A stretch of DNA of 64,000 nt from Mesotaenium endlicherianum (lineage: Eukaryota; Streptophyta; Zygnematophyceae; Zygnematales; Mesotaeniaceae): the NCBI GenBank assembly GCA_009602735.1, contig WELA01005617.1, forward strand, positions 93,318 to 157,317. The letters run 5' to 3'. Below, piece after piece: positions 55,929 to 64,000 of the stretch; the stretch's first letter is position 1, and every line of letters starts with the position of its first letter. The notes beneath the pieces were generated by a model, which was given only the letters and a program-made list of their open reading frames with translations, had not been told where the DNA came from and did not search any database. Both the position numbers and the translations under genes were made by a program.

Positions 55929-57011
55929 AAGAATCCAAGTTAAGACATTGGCATCAATGGCTTGCCCCAAGAGCCAAACGCGGTTGACCTCGGTGATGCT
56001 ATCCACCTGGGTCAGATGGGCCAAAAGACCCATGGCGCGCTCCATCTCCACGGCGCGCGGCGGCTCGTACAGGCCGGAGGAAAGGTCGTTGAGCATGCCG
56101 CGGGCCGCGCCGATGTAGGCGGTGCTGTCGTAGCGGCTGACAAAAGTAGGCAGAGCGCGCGTGACATCGCCGAGCACCTCACACTAGGCTTGCGACAAAT
56201 AGGGTAGGGTTGTAACGCGTCGGGCCAGCCGGGCGACGTCGAGGATGGAGTCGACGTTGCGCGTGTGGTGGGGGTGCGCGGCTGCCAGGGCCTCTAGCGT
56301 GCCTGGCAGGGCCAGGTTGGTGAAGAAGGCGCGCACGCGATGGGCGAAGGACCCAATCTGCGCGGCGTCAATGACGGCCTCGCGTCTGAGGTAGCTGCTG
56401 CAGAGCTCAAAGTTGGCGCGAACATTGGCTCGCTCGTCGCCGCGCACCACCACATTCTCCAAGACCCACGCGAGGGAGTGAGGTGGCTAGCGCGTCTCAA
56501 CCAGGTTGAGGACGCGCAAGAGGTGCCAGAAGAGTGTCGTGCAAGGGTCGCTGAGGGCACCGCCGCGGCCTGCAATGGAGGATCCCTGGCATTCCCAGCC
56601 AGCAATGACGAGGTCTAATGGGCCGAGGCGCGCCACGTGCTCGTCGATGATGTCGCGGATGTCCATGAGCCAGTCAATCTGCGCGTGGCGGAAGACGCGT
56701 GCGGGGAAGAGGTCATGGAAGCGCTCGTGGCAGAGCGCCATCTAACGTCGGGCAACCTGCTGCGCCTCAGGGTCAGGGTTGACGTAGACGTAGCGCCAGA
56801 CGGGAATGCCAGCCTACAGTGTTGCCAGCAGTGTTGCCAGCAATCCAGTGGCGATGTCGGCGAACAACTCCACCAGAACGATGTCGCCAGGTCGCGCATC
56901 CAGCTGGTTCGTGTAGAGCGGCGTTGGCAGGGGCCAAAGGCCCATGGCAAGATGGCCTGGCTCCGCGGTGGGCGGGTACGTACGGGCGACGCTGTACTGG
57001 TGTGGGGCCAC
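55929..57011 (-). pseudogene. Element D cytosine-5 DNA methyltransferase domain (broken by TAG stops)
   Basis: All main C5-methyltransferase motifs occur in order in one frame. Motif I: VLVELFADIATGLLA (56885-56841). Motif IV: LDLVIAGWECQGSS, with nucleophile Cys codon at 56589-56591. Motif VI: LENVVV (about 56462). Motif VIII: IGSFAHRVRAFFTNL. Motifs IX-X: TFVSRYDSTAYIG, AVEMERAMGLLAHL and LLGQAIDANVLTWIL (ending near 55929). Layout and LFxxIATG wording are closest to DNMT3/DRM-type enzymes. It would transfer methyl groups from S-adenosylmethionine to cytosine. TAG codons at 56816, 56742, 56487 and 56184 interrupt it. Two oddities: ECQ where PCQ is usual, and Asp where motif I normally has Gly. 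Family assignment is firm; target sequence is unknown. Confidence 0.92.
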
Positions 57012-57866
57012 GCAAAGTGCAGCAACGGCACGGTCGGCGTAGTCACGCGTAAGATGTGGAAGAGGCCCAGCCAGCGGCTGGGGCTGGGCGACGCGCGCGT
57101 GGGCCTGGTACTGACGCCACTTGTCCTAAGCGTCCTGCAGGATGTGCAAGGGAACAGGTGTTGAGCGTGACTGGGCCATGCGCACGCAGGTGAGCTGCCA
57201 CAAGTGCTTAGCCTCGCAATCCTGCGCGTGAGAAGCGGCGTACGCCAGCGGGTCCAAAATCGGGCGCTGAGGCAGGTACGGATGCGGGTCGTAGTACGCC
57301 TGCTAGCGTCGGTGGAACGGGAGGTCCGTCGGGTTGGCGCTGCCGGCTGGCTCTGTGCGGTAGGCAAATTGTTGGACGCGCAGAGGCTAGCAAGGCGCCA
57401 GCTGCACCCGGGCACGTAGCTGAGGGTGGAGCGGCTGCTGATTGTCTGGACGCTGGTGGCGGCGCGCCAGGTCAGCAACGGCTGCTGAGCGGCGACTGGG
57501 TCTGGAGTCGCATGCGCGAATGTTGGTGCGGGCCACTTTGGACGGAGGTGGACCGCCAGGCCCGTCACCGGCAAAGTGGCTGCAAGGAGCGGGCGGGCGC
57601 TGGTCGTACATCGCGTGGGAGGCAAACGTGGTGGACTGCGGACCGTCCTCCCGATCGTCTGCCTCGCGGTAGGGCGGGGTGGCTGCTCGATCGCGGCTGC
57701 CGCGATAGGGCGGCGTCAAGGACCGAACACGTCGGGGTGGAGGCGTGAGGCTGCGCTCGCTGCGCAAGCTGCGCCTGAGCTGCAGCGGGGTGACAGCGCA
57801 TCGCCTGCCACGCAGCCCGCGACCCGGCTCTAAGTGTGAGACTGAGCGTACGGGGACGGTTGTCAT
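57012..57866 (-). pseudogene. Element D Pro/Arg-rich linker before the methyltransferase
   Basis: Same frame as protease and methyltransferase. Low-complexity repeats of the type SLTPPPRR/SLTPPYRG/ATPPYREA occur at 57640-57760. Downstream, Gln/Tyr-rich segments (QAYYDPHPYLPQ; DKWRQYQAHARVAQPQPLAG) lead into YTNQLDARPGD just before motif I. TAG codons at 57387, about 57306 and about 57127 are the only interruptions. No domain recognised. Confidence 0.7.
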
Positions 57867-57902
57867 CGCAGTGCCTGCGGCGCTAGCCCCTGCGCGAGCT
57901 GC

Positions 57903-60608
57903 CTAAGCACCAGTGGCGGAGGTGGCGGAGGTGGCTGCGGAGAACGCGTGGGCTTGGGACCAGTTGTCGTTGGTGCCTCCATTGTATAGATGATGCAAGA
58001 GGTCGCGACAACTAGCGTCTGTGGAGCAATCATGCTTGGGCCGGCATTGGGGCCCTGCGGCACAGCGGTAGGCTGCGTCGGACCTGGCGGACGCTGGGCG
58101 ACTGAACCCAGGCGGTCCGGCCGAGGGAGTGCGGCCAAACCCTGGAGGTCCAGCAGGCCCGTCAAAGCCTGGTGGCCCAGTCAGAGTGCTGAACCCTGGG
58201 GGTCCCGTGGGCCTACGACGAATGCGAGCGACGAGATTGACGGGCCGCGCCTGCGACTCAGTCGGCTCGTAGGGCTCCTGTGGCGCGCGCTCGTACAACT
58301 CGTCGTCTGTCAGCGAGTCATAGGGCGCTTGACGCATGGCCTCCTCCTCTAAAGCGACCGTTTGACGGCTCGTGTCGTGGGTATGCATCGATGACGAAGG
58401 TGGCTGCGATGCCATCTGGAATTGCATGGCCACTCCAACTGGTACCTCCTGTCGCAGGCGGACGTCGGACCGGGTGTCTGGCAAGCAAGCCCTCTTGCGC
58501 GGAGGCTGCGCAGGAGCAGCCGGCAGGCTCGTGTCTGCGGCCGCGGCAAGGAGCTCGTGGGCCCTAGCAGCTGTGGCCACTGCGGTGGCGGCAACGTCGG
58601 CGGCTGCGCTCGCTGCTGCTGTAATCTGGCGCGTCGCGGCGTGCTGTGCTGCGTAGATGCGCACGGAATCGCGCGCCTGCGCTGTCAACAGCTTTGCCTG
58701 CTGCTGTGGGGTAAGGTGGAGCTCTGCGCTTAGTAGCTCAGGCTCCTTGTCTTGGGGCTGGAGCAGGTTGGCCCCGACAGAAACGTCGTCCTCCTCTGGG
58801 CCGCCCTTGCGTGTTTGAGTGACGCCGAATTGGTCCTCATCGTTGCCGAGCGCCATGAAGCCGTAGAGGACTGCTGAGGTGGGACGCCTGTCCAGAATGT
58901 CCGACGGCAACAAGGCCGTGCGTGTGCGACCTGTGCGCCAGTCGGGCCGATAGTGTGCCCGCTCCGTCCAGTTATTCACCACTGCTCCAATGGGGAAGAG
59001 CACGTTCTGCCCCAAGAGGACGTCAAAGGTGTCAGAGCTCGTCACCAGCGCGTGACGATTGATCGTTGTCTCGTCCTTGGTCCCGGACCGAAAGGTGAAG
59101 ATGAGCGCCAGCCAAATGCGGCCCGTCACGGACTCGGAGGTGCCAGCTGCAGTGTTGATCCGCATGGGCAGATCCTCCAGACCAGCTAAGGAGAGGCCCA
59201 GCTGCCGGAGATAGCTGTGATTGATCAAAACTGGCTGTGCGCCAATGTCAAATATGGTGCGCTGAGGGGCTTGCTTGTTGACCAGCACGATCCCTTGCGC
59301 GTTGTCCAGGAACGCCGCGTTGGGGTTGCTGATCAGCCTGCGCTCGTGCGGGGGTCGAGCGGGGGCTGAGAGCGTCGCAGTGGAAGCTCCTGCTGCCGGC
59401 CTGTCTGTGCCTGTGCGATCCCCAGGGGCGCGGGAACGGAGCATCAACTGGGCGGCCTGCTTAGTCACCTCCAACGTCACGCCAAGCTTGGCAAATGACA
59501 CCGCCGGCATGCGGTGCAGTGCCAGCGATAGCACCTCGGCGCTCAGCTTTACCGTCATCACTGGCGACGCGAGTGCGTGCGGTGCTGGTGTGACAGTTGC
59601 TACTGGAGGGTCCACAATGCGGAAGGAGCGGGGCAGACGCAGGGCTTCCTCCGTACGCCGTCCCTGGTCGGCTCCGTCGCGCTTGAGCGCGCCTGATGCT
59701 CGACCCGTAGTTGCCACAAGCGGACGTCTGCGTGTAGCCTCGTGAGCTACCGGGCCGCTGCCAAGTGGTCGTGTCCGTGCGCAACAGACAAGAGCTGCGG
59801 CTGTCGTCCCTGGCGCACCTGGCCCTGCTGCAAGCGGGGGCACCGGTGCGTGCTGTGCCAAGGATGCTGGCGTCCTGACGAGGGTGAGCGCCTGTGCGAG
59901 TCTTGGCGCAGGCGTCGGGACGGCAGCAGGGACTTGCGAGACCCCTGCTGGACCGCAAGGTGGCGCTCCAAGGTCGCCCTTGAGGCGCACCAGATGGGCT
60001 GCCAATCCGCCGGCGCTCTCTCCTGCGTGGGACCCGTGCGATGCTTGGGCGTCCCGTTTCCAAGCAAAAAGACCCTGCGTAGCCTTGGCAGCGCAGCTCG
60101 CGGGACTGCAAGGGTTTTGCGCGCAGCCAGGGTTTAAGCCCTGGCTGAGCAATGCCGTGCGCGAGCTGTCGGGCGGCTTCTCGATGATCGGGTCGTGCGG
60201 CGGTGTTGGGGACGTCCCCATAGGGCGGATAGTGCCGGCGCCCTTTGCCGTCTGCGCTCTTGCCGGGTCGCGCCACCAGCGCACGCCAAGTGGCGGCGCC
60301 TGAGAGCAGCTGCCAAATGGAGCTGCGCAGGCTGGCGTGCTGGGTGCGAGGAGGACAAGTCGCCAAAAGGGACCTTGCGCCGCCGTCCCTGGCGACTGAC
60401 CACGGGCAACGCTGACAGGGATGGGGCGTGGCGCCTTAGTGCATGCCATGTGGCGCCAGCTGCTGGATCCTGCTACAGGCAGCCAGTAGCAAGCGGCTGT
60501 GCTCTCGTTGCTCCCTCGTGCGCAAATCTCCGCATGCGTGCACGGTGCGCGTGCCGAGACTCGTCGCGGCCTGCGCAGCCGTCTGACGGGCTCGCAGGGG
60601 GCTGCCAC
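57903..60608 (-). pseudogene. Element D protease and long linker
   Basis: An uninterrupted 900-codon stretch. The aspartic protease lies near 59290-58990: RTIFDIGAQPVLINHSYLRQ, then DTFDVLLGQNVLFPIGAVV. Its active site reads DIG where DTG/DSG is expected, so it is probably inactive. Before it is an Ala/Pro/Arg-rich segment without domains. After it come an Ala-rich helix (ITAAASAAADVAATAVATAA) and a collagen-like GPPGF motif repeated about five times (58090-58240). The stretch ends at a TAG, after which the same frame continues. It connects gag to the methyltransferase. Confidence 0.75.
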
Positions 60609-60734
60609 CTGCCGCCAAGCCGGCCATTGACGATCTTGCTGTTGATAGCAAGGCCGTGCAGGCCAGAGTCATCGCCAGCGTTGGTGTCGGCTGCGCTGAC
60701 GTTGAGGACGCCTTGTCGCAGGCGCGGACTGCTA

Positions 60735-62187
60735 CGTCGGCTTGCTGGGCTGCGCTTGATGGGTGCTTGCCAGCCGTCGGCTGGTCAAAGCGCGCCCGTC
60801 CGCAACTAGTAGAAACCCAGGCTGGGAGCGTGCCGCTGGCTGGAGCGTACAGGCTCCACATGCGTCGTAGCCGGTGCTGGCGTCGCGAGCGTGTAGGCGG
60901 GCAATCTTGGCCTCAACCGCTAACAGTACGTTGTCGAGGATGTCGTAACTGTAGTGGTCCTCGTCGGGCGTCATCACGGCGCTAGTCGTGGCCGTGGCCG
61001 CCGTCATCGTGGGTCGCCCGCCAGTGCGCAGGTTACGCGTGTCTCGCTGGCTTGCTGCACTGGAGGATCTGTCCCAAGCGCGCCCGTTCTCAAGGTCGTG
61101 CTTCTTCTGCAGGCAGACAACTTGCAGGTGGCCGGCCTTGCCGCAATATGTGCAGTTGCCGGGCTTGCCGTTCTGCGCGAGCGTGCAATCACGGCAAGAA
61201 TGGCCCATCTTCTCGAAAAACTAGCAGGGGTCGCTCGTCGTGGTGGCCATAGCGATGCGGCCGTGCGGCGCTCCGCGCTGCTGAGTCGATTGGGGCAGCT
61301 GCGAGCGCTGCGGTTGCTGCTGCTGGGGTTGGCGTGCAGGGGCTGGTTGCATCGTGGAAGATGGCAGCACCGCGGCCTCCTGTCATACGCCTGTAGATGC
61401 GAGGCCCACGCGATCGCTGATGTTGCTCCGTGCGGCTGCCAGACTTTGCTTCTCGACTGAGAGGTAAGCGTCCTCCAGTAAGTATTTGGAACCCTTGTGG
61501 TCGATGAGGGGGGCAATAGCTCTTTCCCTCAGACGCGGCTCCACGGCATGCAAGAAGATTTCCGCTGCCTCTTGGTCAGTAACCGTGCCCACGTCTCTGC
61601 GTAGGTGGGTCAGACGTCGGTATATCATGCGAATTGTCTCATTCTTGCGGCGGAAGAAGTGGTGCAGCTCGTACACCTTCTCCTCAGTGGCGGCCTGGAA
61701 CACCTGTCTGAGGACGTCCCAGAAGGCTTGCACTGGGTCAGCTAGTGGGGTTTGTTCGTCCCCTACCAGCTCCGTGCGCGTGAGGATCTTGGCTGCCTTC
61801 TTTCGGTAGGTGTCGCGAGCCTCGTAGAGAAGGTAACGCGTGAACGTGCCGAACACCTAGCGCTTAGTGAGCGCGAGCGTCTTGAGCTTAGCGTTCTCGA
61901 AGTCAGCCTCACTCGGAGATAGTGTCGTCCAGATCACAGGTGCCTGGCCTACTGCTGAAGCGGAAGAAGGAGGCCCTGTCTACCTTTGTATCATTGTCAC
62001 CTGCCATGGAGTATGAGTGATCGTAGTGAGTCCACTGAAGAGGTGGCTTGTGGACGGCAGTAGGCTGAGGGGGCACCGGGTCCTCCTCCTCTGGGGGATC
62101 AATGATAAAACTGAGATCTGAGTCTGAGTCCTCGCCACTAACTCCTTCGTAGTAAGGTTGGTAAGATAGCCCACTACGGGTAGGCAT
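60735..62187 (-). pseudogene. Element D gag with CCHC zinc knuckle
   Basis: Starts MPTRSGLSYQPYYEGVSGED at 62187 and runs to 61909, where one frameshift is needed. The capsid region follows (PVQAFWDVLRQVFQAATEEK; ETIRMIYRRLTHLRRDVGTV; AAEIFLHAVEPRLRERA) at 61856-61383. The nucleocapsid region has a TAG at 61221-61223, a Cys-rich segment MGHSCRDC and a CCHC knuckle CTYCGKAGHLQVVC. TAG at 61857 and TGA at 61383 are the other stops. It would package element RNA. Confidence 0.8.
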
Positions 62188-62189
62188 AC

Positions 62190-63242
62190 GCTGAAGACTC
62201 TAATTGCGTGCAGGCAAAGAGAGATCTTTTTAGAAGTAAGGAGTGTGTACTGTCCAGAGTGAGCACCTCAAGCCTGTAATCTGGTAGGAAAACAACTAAT
62301 GAAGTCTGGCCCAAAAGATCACTGGAAGCACATCATGGTCTTCAGGAGTAGTCCTATAGCAGGGTTTAAGCTGTGACTTTGCTCACCACTTGTGAAATTC
62401 TTCTAGTGACTGGAAGCCAGGAGGGCTTGCTCTTCACAAGAGAGAGAATAAGTGGTCCTGAATACACAAGAGATAAAAGTGTAAGCTTTACTGATAACTC
62501 AGTGGCTTACAGCTGGCATAATTGGACTTCTAGAAAGATGTCCTTCTAAGGGCATATACTGCTATATACTCCCTGCAAAACCGGCGCTGAAGGCGGCGGA
62601 TTCAATGCACACAGTCCCACTAGGAGGCTTTCCTAGGTCCACGAAAGTGGAGGCAAAGCACGTACTAGCTCTCCTATTGGCTAAGCACAACACACACCAA
62701 TCAAATATAGTGCAAGTAAGTGGATGCATGGCTCTCATTGGCGGAGCTTACCTTGAGTAGTGATACCTAGATAATGCCTCAAAAGTAGGTCTGAAACGTG
62801 AGAAAGCTTCCTCTAAGAATGAGTGATGCAGTCACCAAGTTATGGCTGAGATGGTGCTCATATACTATGCTAATACATGCTAAGTGTACTTTATCAAGCT
62901 TGCGGATTTGCATGCTAATGGCTAGAGGTCTTTGGAGTCGCGAAGAGCCAACAATGTCACCTTCGGGCACATTAAGTCACAAAGTGGCCTTTGGTGGAAT
63001 CCGCTAGAGGCCGGTAGGTCGCGCGGACTAGATCACGGATATCTCGCTCGATACTTGACCAAATGGCGCGCAATCGATGCCGTTCGGAAGATGACGTGAC
63101 GCTCTACATCTTGGCAACTTGGAATGCTAGTAGAGGTCAACATATGAATGCGTAAAACAAGGTCAAAGTCGGCCTTCCTAGGTCGATGGTCGACGCACGT
63201 GTGTCTTGGCAGGGTTGACGGTCCCGACCTAATGAGTAATGA
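62190..63242 (-). promoter_or_regulatory. Element D upstream region with CCAAT and TATA-like boxes
   Basis: Read on the minus strand, three CCAAT-type motifs (complements of 62734-62741, 62694-62699 and 62675-62680) precede a TATA-like AGTATATAGCAGTATA (complement of about 62555-62570). About 370 bp of leader then precede the gag ATG at 62187. This is the expected position of a 5' LTR promoter. I found no matching second copy left of the PHD finger, so LTR limits are not defined. Confidence 0.5.
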
Positions 63243-63896
63243 CAGGGTCAAAGTCCTGAGGATATTTTGGCTTAGACTTACTAGGCCCTCTGCCACCACC
63301 ACCAGTGGTTTGAGAACCCAGTTGGTCTCTAGCACGCGGCAATGCCATCATGATCCTTTGGTCCTCCCGTTGCGACTGATACATGCTCGCCATTTGCGAT
63401 TGCATTTGCACAAATAATGCTCCAAGATCTACATACTGAGGTGGTAGCCCAGCAAATGCAGTAGCACCAACATTAGCTTGATTAGTAGGAGCTTTGGCAT
63501 TCCCGATTGCTGCCGCTCCGGCTTTGCGTGTTGCACTCAATTGTTTGCGAATCTGAGAGAGAGGTATAACAGTAGGTACAGCAAGAGGTTGGTTTCGGAG
63601 ATTGGCCCTTTCTGCCATTTGCTCCTCTACTGTCCCTTCCTTAGGAATCCTCCTGTTTACTACTTCTTCTACCTTTTTGCTATACGTTCATTTTTAGCGA
63701 GCTGAGCTGCTACCGTAGCAAGAGCTGTTGCCTCCTCTGCAGCCTCTCTGGCTCCTGCGTCGTGCAGCGTTTCCAAGTAGGTACGGGGTCCAAAGACGCG
63801 GCTTTTGTCCAGCCCTTCCTCAATGTTATCATTGTCCTCACTCTCCATTTCACAAGAGTTGCTAGCTTGAGATCTAGTCCTTACCGTACAAGACAA
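63243..63896 (-). pseudogene. A4 gag, N-terminal half
   Basis: Begins near 63896 (RTRSQASNSCEMESEDNDN) and includes VDLGALFVQMQSQMASMYQS, collinear with A2 gag. It has a frame change around 63620-63680. It is cut at 63243 by element D and resumes at 52052. Confidence 0.8.
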
Positions 63897-63921
63897 CTCT
63901 GATAACCTGCTTTGATACCAC

Positions 63922-64000
63922 TGAAATGAATCGACTTACCAATAGGCGATTAATAATCAATGAAGATCTTTATATCAGCAAGTAATCTTTATGGTATTTT
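63922..64000 (-). repeat. A4 5' LTR, start only (window end)
   Basis: TGAAATGAATCGACTTACC and the following bases match the A1 LTR starting at 30755; the rest lies beyond the window. The primer-site complement (GCTTTGATACCAC) abuts it. Confidence 0.88.

Larger units (their letters stand above)
52053..63242 (-). mobile_element. Element D: retrotransposon encoding a DNA methyltransferase and a PHD finger
   Basis: About 11.2 kb inserted in A4 gag; CAGGGT occurs at both edges (52047-52052 and 63243-63248), so a 4- to 6-bp duplication is likely. Minus-strand order: promoter-like region (63242-62190), gag with CCHC knuckle (62187-60735), protease and long linker (60668-57390), cytosine-5 methyltransferase (57011-55929), reverse transcriptase (55569-54451), RNase H (54405-53677), DDE integrase (53661-52880), PHD finger (52392-52252). 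The coding part is far richer in GC than elements A-C. Gag-protease-methyltransferase lie in one frame (about 61920-55570) broken only by TAG/TGA codons; RT to integrase lie in another. I could not find a matching pair of LTRs, so the true ends are uncertain. Confidence 0.85.
45748..64000 (-). mobile_element. Element A4: third family-A chromovirus, split by a solo LTR and by element D
   Basis: 3' LTR at about 45748-46436. Internal sequence runs through 63921, and the 5' LTR begins at 63922 and continues past the window end. The primer-site complement is at 63909-63921. In minus-strand order: gag (63896-63243 and 52052-50886), protease (50585-50298), RT (49800-49531), RNase H region (49208-48387), integrase (48191-47300) and the extra ORF's acidic part (47264-46870). 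Many stops and a deletion between integrase and the extra ORF make it a dead copy. The right end and target duplication are outside the window. Confidence 0.82.

Noticed and set aside
57990-60809. Long plus-strand open frames over element D
   Set aside because: They are by-products of high GC content; the minus strand carries the recognisable protease, methyltransferase, RT and integrase motifs.
53670-61860. TAG used as a sense codon (altered genetic code) in element D
   Set aside because: Neighbouring genes and elements B and C use TAG as stop or avoid it in frame, and D also has TGA stops at Trp positions, so C-to-T decay explains both.

Overview
This window is nuclear DNA from a green-lineage eukaryote, most likely a streptophyte alga or early land plant (inference). 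Four ordinary genes share the first 15 kb: an AAMP-like WD40 gene, a double B-box factor of the BBX20-22/STO type, a lysine-rich plant-type gene, and a three-exon gene for mitochondrial ribosomal protein mL41. All have spliceosomal introns. The species cannot be named from sequence alone.

Layout. 1-4.2 kb: 3' part of the WD40 gene (+), with introns full of microsatellites, followed by a Mutator-type inverted-repeat element (4340-5255, 9-bp target duplication). 6.2-7.6 kb: BBX gene (-). 8.9-10.2 kb: lysine-rich gene (+). 13.5-14.6 kb: mL41 (-). From 15.2 kb to the end the window is almost entirely nested retrotransposons.

The nest can be read from target-site duplications (TSDs). Element A2 (+, 15194-44777, TSD TTGAA) is split by A1 of the same family (-, 17353-31466, TSD TCTAG). 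A1 holds element B (-, 21862-28003, TSD GTACA). A2's 3' LTR holds element C (+, 38240-44745, TSD TAAAT). A 2.45-kb piece of mitochondrial DNA (trnG-GCC, rps7, 3' end of rps12) lies inside A1's 3' LTR. A third family-A copy, A4 (-, about 45748 to beyond the window end), is split by a solo C-type LTR (TSD ACCAC) and by element D (about 52053-63242). A, B and C are Ty3/gypsy chromoviruses with a C-terminal chromodomain or a remnant of one. Family A also carries an extra, unrecognised ORF downstream of pol.

The most unusual system is element D. On the minus strand it reads gag with a CCHC knuckle, aspartic protease, long Ala/Pro/Arg-rich linker, cytosine-5 DNA methyltransferase (motifs I to X), reverse transcriptase, RNase H, DDE integrase and a terminal PHD finger. 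A chromatin writer and a chromatin reader are thus built into one retroelement polyprotein. The copy is dead. Its in-frame stops that I could trace are TAG or TGA, never TAA, and lie mostly where Gln (CAG) or Trp (TGG) would fit, the pattern expected from C-to-T decay of methylated DNA.
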